A DNA stretch of 64,000 nucleotides from Dendrocalamus latiflorus (lineage: Eukaryota > Streptophyta > Magnoliopsida > Poales > Poaceae). The notes beneath the pieces are model-generated. The model was not told where the DNA came from. It was given only the letters and a program-made list of their open reading frames with translations, and made no database searches. The translations under genes were made by a program, and so were the position numbers. Below, piece by piece: positions 55,603-64,000 of this stretch (position 1 is the first letter of the stretch; every line of letters begins with the position of its first letter). The stretch covers positions 15,919,412 through 15,983,411 of the forward strand of contig CM029663.1 of NCBI GenBank assembly GCA_017311315.1. The letters are read 5' to 3'.

Positions 55603-56532
55603 TGTTGGAAATATAAGCACATGTAGGTTCAATTTATTCCATAAATAAATCATGACATCATGCACGCAAAATAACAGAACCATCACAGGCATAACAGATC
55701 TAGACATGTAAACCAGGAAACTGTACATGAATAGATCTAATACGGAGAACATGACTGTTACGTACCGATGATTCTGTTCTGATCGGTTTGCCGATGTTGA
55801 CGCTGCAGGCACGGTGTGGATGACACGAAGTCGGTGACGATTCGCAGAAGCCGAACGACGAGGAAGACAAGCCAGAGCTACAGCAAGCAGTCGCACAGAG
55901 CGCTTCCCAAAAACCTTATTCGCCCTCTCCCGGTGCAGGACTTCGAAGGCGACGGTTCCGGAGACCTGCTCTCCCGAACGACAGTGCACGCCGGCGGACG
56001 GGACGGAGTAGACTACGTGGGACGGCGCAGCACGATGGAGGAGGCAAAACCCTAGATTGATTCGCATCTGCTGTATGGAGTCGGCGACTCAGTATTTATG
56101 GAGGAAACAGGACGTGTGATCAAGACGCCTGCACGTTCTCCATAACTCGTAACCGAAACGGATTAGTCGCGCGTAACCGATCCGGATTCACCGCTACTCA
56201 AAACAGCAAAAATAAAACTGCAAAAGGAAGCCGCGTCTGCGCAAGCATCTGGAGCCGATTTTGGCGGACCATTCACGCAGGTGCCGTGCACCCGCGCCCC
56301 CCGCCCGCCCCGGCCCGGCGAGGCGAGCGAGCGCGCGCGTGTGATCCTCTAGTTCTCTCCCACACATGCCTCAAGTGGCTAGGAGTGCACCATCCCTTTT
56401 AAGGTGGTCTTCCTCTCCTAGAACTAGCAATATGGTACTAAAGTTCACATGCATGCCTCCTTTGCATGAGTGGGCCTTTGAGATTTAAAAGGAATTATTC
56501 TTTTGTATGGGCTTGGCCCACATAATTCAACA
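55603..56532 (-). mobile_element. 5' LTR of the right-hand copia element
   Basis: 930 bp, same termini as 50169-51109, followed by the target duplication TAGGT (56533-56537). Inside its left edge the minus strand reads ATCCAAAAACCTTATTG, which is not the usual Met primer site, so the primer is either another tRNA or decayed. Confidence 0.93.
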
Positions 56533-56624
56533 TAGGTTGCACATGAGTTGATACGAAGCCTATGATTTGGTTGTCACATGAAAATCGTAGGTCACAGGGA
56601 TGGTTCTCTGACCATATTTAAGAT

Positions 56625-59181
56625 GGGAAAATTTGTTCTGTAGCACTAAAAGTTCACTGCTTCCGAAAAATACCACTAAAAGAACCCGGTTTTAGAAATT
56701 ATCACTAAAAGATTCACCTCGCTTCGGGATTTAGCAGTCTGTTAGTTTCCGTTCGTGTGGTATTTTCGTAATGTCATTTTTGCCCCTCATGACTTGAGAC
56801 CGAGCGGCAGACCAGTCGGCCTCAGGCCCTTGGCCAGTCCGCAATCCCGACCCCAAACCCTAACCCCCGTCCCAAATTTCCACGGACACCGAGCGGCGAG
56901 CGGCGGCCACGGCAGGGAAGAAGAGCGGCGGGCGGCAGCGGCGGCGGCTCCGGCAACACAGATCGGCTTCGGGATTTTCGACAAGAGCAGCGGCCGATCT
57001 CGCCAGAGGGGTGGGCGGCGTTCAGGCGACGAGCGGAAGAAGGAGCTCGGCCTCTGCGGCTTGTAGGTCTGCTGCCTCCACCAAAGAAAGCCCGGGCAAA
57101 GACCACGAAAGCGATCTCCTCAGCAGCGGCAGGCCTTGCTTTGGCCTACGCCGGCGCTGCTGTTGTCGTCCCGTGCGCTTCGTCCTCAGCTCTGACGGCC
57201 AGTTCGTGCTCTCCGGATCCTGGGATGGTGAGCTTCGCCTCTGGGACCTCTCCACCGGCGTCACCACCCGCTGCTTCGTCGGCCACGATAAGGACGTCCT
57301 CTCCGTCGCCTTCTCCGTCGACAACCGCCAGATCGTCTCCGCGTCCCGCGACCGCACCATCAAGCTCTGGAACACCCTCGGGGAGTGCAAGTACACCATC
57401 GGCAGCGACCTCGCCGGCGGCGAGGGCCACAACGGGTGGGTTTCTTGCGTCAGATTCTCCCCCAACACCTTCCAGCCCACCATTGTCTCTGGCTCCTGGG
57501 ACCGCAGCGTCAAGGCCTGGAACCTTACAAACTGCAAGCTGCGATGCACGCTCACCGGTCACGGCGGCTATGTCAGTGCTGTCGCCGTGAGCCCCGACGG
57601 CTCGCTGTGCGCCTCCGGCGGGAAGGACAGTGTCACGCTGCTGTGGGACTTGACTGAGGGAAAGAGGCTCTACTCGCTGGACGCCGGCGCCATCATCCGC
57701 TCCCTCTGCTTCTCGCCCAACTACTACTGGCTCTGCGTGGCGACAGAGGAATCTGTCAAGATCTGGGACCTGGAGTCCAAGCACATCTTGCAGGACCTCA
57801 AGCCAGAGGTCCAGGCCTCCAAGAACCAGGTATATCTCTACCCTTTGCCTGTCTTGTTTGCTTTCTTGTTACATCTGTTGCGGTGTCTGATTAGGGTGCA
57901 TTGCTGGATGTATTGTGGATTTGTGCCGTGTAGTGCACTAGTGCTATTTGCTTCAATTGTAATATGTTGTGCTGTTAGCTATGTAGTATTGTTGTCTTAG
58001 TTAATATGTAAGTTCGTGGTTATTAGAGCTTTCATATCATTAATTACACCATGTAGAATGCAGAATTACTGTTAATGCATCAAATTGTGCATGGATTGTT
58101 TATAGATGTGAAATTGTGCTAATATTATATATTATTATGTTCAAGTTTCCTATGTTGTAATGTTTATCCTGTTGAATGCTGTTGTGTAACGTTTATCCTG
58201 TTTTACTGCTATCATGAAGATGCCCTAGTTCGTCATGTTAGGGATCCTCTGGACTCTATTTAGAGCTCTTTAGTAATTGTTTGTTATAGTATGACTTGCC
58301 CTCTTCAACCGATATAAAACCTTGTTAGTGAGGATTGCTCTTTTAACCATTCTATCCTATATTTTAATATTTTCATTAATTGTACACTCGTAGTTAATTT
58401 TACATAGTATATTAGTATTGCTTGTCCTTCAAATGGCTATTGAGTATTGATTACTACTGGTACATTTTTGTATAGATGCTTTACTGCACAAGCTTGAGCT
58501 GGAGCGCGGATGGAAGCACGCTCTACACAGACTACACTGGATACACTGATGGAACTATCAGGGTCTATAAGATCTCAGGGTTCAGCTACGGAGTCTAGAT
58601 GATGAATCTGTCGAAAGGGCGAAAGGCTTAGGAGTCTTGATTGTTGAAACATCTTAATGTCCGTCAAGTTTTTGACTATTCTGAGGCATATTGTCTGCCT
58701 TGTATCTTCTGCTTGATTTACTCCTATTTATGCTTAGCGTTGTTAATGAGCTTATCAGTACTATGGAAGAAGATATGATTTGCGCCATGTTTTTGTCGAC
58801 TACTGCTTTTGATATATTACTTTAGTCATGCGACTCCCTTGGTGCCTGATTGCCAACTTGTAAATGTTGTTTTCTCCACTTGCTATGTCGTGACGATTTC
58901 TCGGTTATTATTTTGCTTTGATCCCTGTATGGTAGCAAGAAAACAGTCATATGAAGAGTTCTTCAGCGCATTGTGCCCGAAATGAAGAACATTTGCGCCT
59001 ATGGTATAAACAAACTGGTAAGGGCATTTTTGTCTCAGTTAACACCGTCAACATGAAAAACTAACAGACTGCTAAATCCCGAAGCGAGGTGAATCTTTTG
59101 GTAGTAATTTCCGAAACCGGATTCTTTCGGTGGTATTTTCCGGAAGCAGTGAACTTTCAGTGCTACAAAACAAATTTTCCT
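56625..59181. mobile_element. Pack-MULE carrying a RACK1 gene fragment
   Basis: Inverted repeats of about 150-170 bp at both ends: GGAAAATTTGTTCTGTAGCA at 56626-56645 and its near-exact complement at 59161-59180, both continuing through the ttcacctcgcttcgggattt block. The 9-bp target duplication ATTTAAGAT is at 56616-56624 and 59182-59190. The interior holds no transposase but a GC-rich unidentified segment (about 56780-57170) fused to RACK1 sequence with its intron and 3' untranslated region. Long inverted repeats, a 9-bp duplication and host gene content define a Pack-MULE. Confidence 0.92.
57011..58598 (+). CDS. Chimeric RACK1-like ORF, N-terminal WD repeat missing
   Basis: Exon 57011-57829 and exon 58476-58598 join in frame (intron GTATAT...TTATAG) to a possible 313-residue protein. 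Residues 1 to about 55 come from an unrelated GC-rich segment. From VLSSDGQFVLSGSWDGELRL onward the sequence is RACK1 (Gbeta-like ribosomal scaffold), with WD units ending LRLWDL, IKLWN, VKAWN, LLWDL and VKIWDL, and the C-terminus IRVYKISGFSYGV. WD1 and the start of WD2 are absent, so a closed seven-blade propeller is unlikely. The intron sits after SKNQ, as I recall for plant RACK1 genes, so genomic DNA rather than cDNA was captured. The RACK1 part has no stops; expression is unproven. Confidence 0.8.
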
Positions 59182-59361
59182 ATTTAAGATCGTCAGGGTG
59201 ATCATCAATCTTAATTCAATGCAAAACGGCTAAAAATTTCCGGTCATGGAAGTAATCTGTTCAACTCAATTGGGCATTTGTTAGCAAAGAGCAATTTCTG
59301 TAGTGTCTTCTAGGACTTTTTTTTGTTTTGGCTTATTCCCCTGAAGCAAAAATGCAGCGAA

Positions 59362-59471
<110 letters not shown>

Positions 59472-59878
59472 CAGGGACACCATGATGTCCAGACTCCATG
59501 ATTAAGACTTTCCATCCTGATATATTATATATCATTGCACTTACACGCATCTAAAAGCAATCCAAAGGCAGGGATATATATATATACATATACATATATA
59601 CACACATATATATACACTAGTTAGAGATCCATGCATTGCAACGAAGTCATAGAAATGGTAAGACGGAAATTACCGCCTGGCCAACTTCACACATCAAACA
59701 TTGGAGAGCAAACAACAGAGATTGAATGGTGGCCAAAATGCGCGAGGGGATAGGGGAAGTGGATGGGTGGATGGTTGTGTCCTGAGAGAGGAGAGAGATG
59801 AATGGTCCAGATCAAATCAGATAGATGTAGAGAGGGGAGAGGAGAACGCACCAACCACCAACTCCTCTTTATATAATA

Positions 59879-59912
<34 letters not shown>

Positions 59913-59916
59913 GTGT
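59879..59916. repeat. (GT)n microsatellite
   Basis: About 19 GT units with one interruption (ttt). Confidence 0.95.
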
Positions 59917-60035
59917 AAGCTCCAGCAAATTATTATTGCAAAACAAAAAATGTTTATTAGCTAACCACTAGAATATGGCTGCACTCCTGGAACTAAGGAT
60001 GAAATGAAGACATAGGGACAGCAATACATCCACGG

Positions 60036-62826
60036 CTACGCTCCTAATAATTTCTTCAGCTCCTTCTTATTAACCTGAAATAAGCAACAGTTAAATCAGT
60101 AGCAAGCTCAACACGAATGCTCCTCAAAGAAGAAAATATTTTCATCTCCGCACCTTTCCCATGGCATTCCGAGGAAGAGAATCCCATAAATACAACCTTG
60201 TTGGAATCTACCATGCATAGAAAAAGAATTAACTCTATAACGAGAAACAATATTGAGTTCAGGGCTGACAGGATAGTAGCTATATACTGTGGATACTGTA
60301 GGTCTAACAAGCTCATAAATACAATCTGTGATTTCTTAAGACTTTTTAGATTAATATTTGTTAACATAAGCAGAGGGGAATGTAAATAAAATTCAGGTGG
60401 GGAACCACCCCTTACATTCACTAAAATACAAATTGAGAACTTCATAATATCATGCAACAGAGAACACTTTGAAAAAAGTAACAAGGCAAAGGAAACCATC
60501 TAAAAACGCAATACTTTAAAGCAGCTAAGAAAAAGGGAAATCGTGTAGAATAGCAAACCTTATATGGAGCAAGCTTATCTTTTGACCAACTTGTCAATGC
60601 TTCCAAGGTTAGTGCTGGCTTCAAGTCCTGTTCAGCTTTTTTCTTTGCGTCCTCCTTAGGCACAATTATTGCACATATAACCTCCCCATAAGCTTCATCA
60701 GGCAAACCAAGGACAGCACATTCCATTACAATCTCATGCTGAACAAGAAAGCAAACCAGATTAAACAAGATGAGTAAGAAAGGGACTTTATTCAATTGTT
60801 GCAAGAAGCCTTTTGTGAAGTTTTTAACCTAATATCATCCACCTGTTTATCTCAATGTGAAGAAAGTACTGCATGGTCAGAAAAGCTATAAATTGCAGTG
60901 CAGATCGAAGTATCAGCATGTTCTTTCGGTGAAGTAGCTTTGCTCATATTGTCTAATGTGTAATGGCTAGACTTGAAAAGGTAGTTTCCAGTGTATAGGA
61001 ATTTACCTCTAATAGTACCGCCTCAATTTCTAAAGCTGACAGCTTATAACCACCAACTTTCATGATGTCGGCATTTGTTCCTATACAAGGAAATACAAAT
61101 GAGGCTGACAATCCCAGAATGCTTAACTTAAGACAGTATTATCACAATTTAAATGAAAACAGCGACCAGAAGGGCATGATAGCGCAGGGCCATGAGGTGG
61201 TACTTACGCCCTAAAATTATGAAGTATCCATCCTCATCTACAGTTACTGTATCACCAGTCTTGAAGAACCCACCATCAATAAATGATTCTGCTGTAACCT
61301 GCAATAAAAATTCACCATGTTGAATAATGAAACAATGGATATTAACTTCTCAACATGCATTCTTCAATCTTCATTTGATCCTTTATGGTTAACAAACTCT
61401 ACTAAATTTATATAGTGCAGCTTAGAAGTAGTGTCCAACTGTCCATGGCAACACACCTCATAATAATACGCAGCATCGGATTTAAAGAACAAGATGTTCA
61501 GTTAACCAAATGGAACAACAACAATAAAAACTTTTGTCCCAAAAAAGTTGGAGTAGGCTAGGAATAAAACCTCCTCAAAGCAGTTAACCAAATGGAAGCA
61601 AGAACATATTAATAAGTGCAGACTGCAGAGTTGGGTGAACAGATGCAGCAATAATACCCTCTAATTACTAGTCCAAAAGGGAGGGAACTATATGATGGCA
61701 CTGTAAAACTTGTACACCATCCAAGAAACTAGTGATAGTAAAACAAGGATGCAACCAGTGGACGTTATCTACAAATAACTAATCTATACAATAAAAAAAG
61801 GGAAACTTCTGTAGTTTTATTGCATGTGCATCAAAGAAGTAAATATTTCACATTAGCTACAGATTGATGAGTGATGAATTAGCTAAGGGTTCTTTGAATT
61901 GAAATCGTACCTCTGGTCTTTTCCAGTATTCCTTGAAAAGGGATGGACTTCTAATACAGAGCTCACCAACACCAGTTGTAGTTTCAGTCCCATCCTCCAC
62001 AATGATCTTGGCCTGAGAAAGAAAGATGCCTTAAGTGCCATGAAGCAATACAGAATAGAACAGTTTAACAATATTCCTAACTCCCATGGAATTGTTCACC
62101 ATACCTCAACACGCGGAAGAGGTTTACCGACTGTACCTTCTTTACGTACACCATGCAATGGATTAGACAGTGCCATGACAAACTATAACCATTAAGACAG
62201 TCAGGGACCATGAAAAAAATCCTATTTATGAAATGTAAGCACATATTGAATAAAGAAGGGAGAGTATGCTTTTAACCTCAGTCATGCCATAGCGTTCCAA
62301 AAGACGGTGACCTGTCACTTCCTCCCACCGTTTCATAAGTGGGGAAGGAAGAGCTGATGATCCACACATCTACAGCGATTCAGCGAATATTAATAATATA
62401 GCTTTTAGAAAATTCACTGTATCAGTCCAAATTATGATAGTACTGAACAAAGCCTAAAGGCAAAAACCACTAAACATCTATTACCTAGAGCTGGAAAAAT
62501 CAAATACAAACCAACAAGTCATTTAGCTTCAATGCCCAGCAAGATAAATAAAGCACCTAAAACAGAAACACATGCATATGCGAGTTCACAAAGACATGCA
62601 TACAAGAAACTTCATCTGTTTTTTGAGTCCTCGCGGTGTTGGAAGCCTCAAGACAGTGAGACCATAGTTTAGCCCATGTAATCAAAGATCTCATGGTGAT
62701 TGGATATACAAAGTGTACTATAAAGCTTGAGGTCCTGACTTAAGTATTTTAGTGGTTGATTGAGCAAGCATAGCCACTGAGCCAGTTGGACCATGCAAAT
62801 TCAATAGCAGGATTGAAGGGTTCATG

Positions 62827-62861
<35 letters not shown>

Positions 62862-64000
62862 TTACCATTAGCCTCAGCTGCTTTGCAGAGTAAGAAGAAG
62901 CACATTGCTGATCAGGATCCATACTATCATACCCTTGAAGTAGACGTGTGTACATAGTTGGAACCTGCCATTCCAGAAGCATCAAATTACCCTAACATCT
63001 CAACCAATTTCAGGGCAAATGGTAGCTTGACACAGATATAAAAAAACATCAATATATGGCATAGAATCTTACTCCAGTAAATACTGTAATGGCCTCATCA
63101 CTTTTACTGGCTTCATGGGGATATGATTCACGCCATCTCTGCCATACTCCCCTCACACTGAATTTCGGCATAAACTCAACCTGCCATCACAGAGAAAATA
63201 TGTTACCAACTTACCATGAAAGAAACTTTGCAGATGTGCTATTGAAATAATTTTCATTGTATATATCTCCTAAGTCAAAAGTAAATGGACACATTATATG
63301 ACCAGAAAAGAAACCTAAGAGCTATAGAAGATCGGTTCACCTAAACTAAAGTAAATAAACCGTAGTATCTATTGATCAAATGAAAATTTATATATATCCT
63401 AAGTAAAGCACTTTAGAGATCACAAGAAGTAAGTGAGAGTAGTTACCAGTGATCCTGAATAGAGGGGGGCAAATAGAGCATTGAAAAGGCCATGCACATG
63501 TAAATTTGAAGTTAAGGACATTCAACAAAACTGACAAAAAAGCATGGATCCTCCAAACATAATTAGAAGAAGTTATAAGAGTGGTCATCGTTGAAATTAA
63601 ACATTGCATGCTAGATCAAGTTCTAACTACTATCCTAGACTCCTAGTACACGTACTTGGTACTTCAAACCTGAATGACCATAACAACTATAAAATATGAA
63701 AGCTGAACTGAAGAGTGAAGAACTGAAGATATCAATCATTTTTCAGAAGGAAGAAAAGGAGAAGATATCATCCAAAGATGTATCCATATAGCTGAATACT
63801 TGAATAAAATTGATAGAGGGGGAAAGGAATTTCTTTGAAAAAAATGTAATTTGAGATATTAGTATAGAATATCATGTTAAATCCTTAGCATCTAACATTA
63901 GCATTTGTTGTGGATATGGTGCAGTGGAAGACAGTGCAGAAATTGATCTTCACTTCGATATCCCCATGCCTCTGTCAGAATTTGAACCTGCCCAACCAGT
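60036..64000 (-). CDS. AAE13-like malonyl-CoA synthetase, 3' part (12 exons visible, partial)
   Basis: Exons in transcript order: 63987-63918, 63499-63447, 63180-63073, 62964-62866, 62369-62277, 62182-62105, 62012-61911, 61298-61208, 61080-61007, 60738-60559, 60207-60154, 60074-60036; all phases agree, giving about 346 C-terminal residues. The family is the ANL acyl-CoA synthetases: ATP-dependent acyl-AMP then acyl-CoA formation. Motifs include FLHCLPLHHVHGLFN, VFTGVPTMYTRL, LLERYGMTE (adenylate site), GFFKTGDTVTVDEDGY, KVGGYKLSALEIEAVLL and the catalytic-lysine tail PRNAMGKVNKKELKKLL. The best fit from memory is AAE13 (malonyl-CoA synthetase, cytosol/mitochondria), which activates malonate. 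The N-terminal P-loop-like region and start lie beyond the right edge. The first visible intron is AT-AC. No stops; probably functional. Confidence 0.9.
62829..62860. repeat. (GA)n microsatellite at an exon-intron border
   Basis: About 16 AG units directly downstream (in gene orientation) of the splice donor at 62865, inside the intron. Confidence 0.95.
63500..63917 (-). other. U12-type AT-AC intron of the ligase gene
   Basis: On the minus strand the intron starts ATATCCAC and ends AAATTTAC. A branch-site match TCCTTAAC lies at 63518-63511, 11 nt before the 3' end. Removing exactly these 418 nt joins CAC-C to AT-GTG and restores the conserved LPLHHVHGLF. No GT-AG alternative keeps the frame, and one possible upstream AG would add an in-frame TGA. 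Confidence 0.85.

Noticed and set aside
63200..63917. Interpretation of the ligase gene as a pseudogene because no AG acceptor precedes the HVHG exon
   Set aside because: The AT-AC intron with a U12 branch site explains it and keeps the frame.

Overview
The window is nuclear DNA from a grass (Poaceae), probably a panicoid with a TE-rich genome. The grass assignment rests on intron-split plant genes (an NPF transporter, a malonyl-CoA synthetase-type ligase, RACK1 sequence), Sirevirus-type Ty1-copia elements with the plant initiator-Met primer site, Mutator-like elements, and Tourist-like MITEs. Nothing prokaryotic is present. The species cannot be named from sequence alone.

Layout. 1-3194: degenerate minus-strand Ty1-copia element running off the left edge (gag 240-1183, leader, 237-bp 5' LTR 2958-3194). 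3195-5937: non-genic DNA with a MITE-like repeat. 5938-16750: old minus-strand Sirevirus (element 1: 3' LTR, env-like ORF, pol, truncated gag), inserted in the gag of a gypsy-like element whose 5' LTR is 18025-18343; target duplication GCCAG. 20153-22141: intact three-exon NPF (NRT1/PTR) transporter on the plus strand. 24357-40779: very young Sirevirus (element 2) with open gag and pol and 1636-bp LTRs (24357-25992, 36472-38107; duplication CCTAG), inserted beside an NPF pseudogene (38265-38515) and a decayed autonomous MULE (about 39950-48200). 48643-48864: Tourist-like MITE. About 49090-50128: second NPF pseudogene. 50169-56532: inactive copia element, duplication TAGGT. 56625-59181: Pack-MULE carrying a 5'-truncated RACK1 gene with its intron, 9-bp duplication ATTTAAGAT. 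60036-64000: 3' part of an AAE13-like acyl-CoA ligase gene, minus strand, 12 exons visible, one intron of the minor AT-AC class.

How the parts relate. Only the NPF gene and the ligase gene look like ordinary host genes. Both Sireviruses share an unusual rearrangement: a copy of one LTR plus the host flank beyond it lies inside or next to the element, and the abnormal junctions (about 14755-14785 and 28661-28677) carry short templated duplications of 31 and 17 bp. In element 1, 264 bp of left flank was copied next to the 5' LTR, and the PBS and gag start are gone. In element 2, 2.67 kb of right flank, including the NPF pseudogene and the MULE end, was copied next to the 3' LTR, giving what looks like a 4.3-kb LTR until the CCTAG duplication at the true boundary is noticed. 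One break-repair route (LTR-to-LTR invasion, copying outward, then microhomology end joining) explains both.

The MULE carries, besides a ruined MURA transposase, two divergent GRF-zinc-finger-like genes whose TATA boxes flank an array of about seventeen 31-bp repeats; a second array of the same repeat follows the transposase. This is the least familiar organisation in the window.
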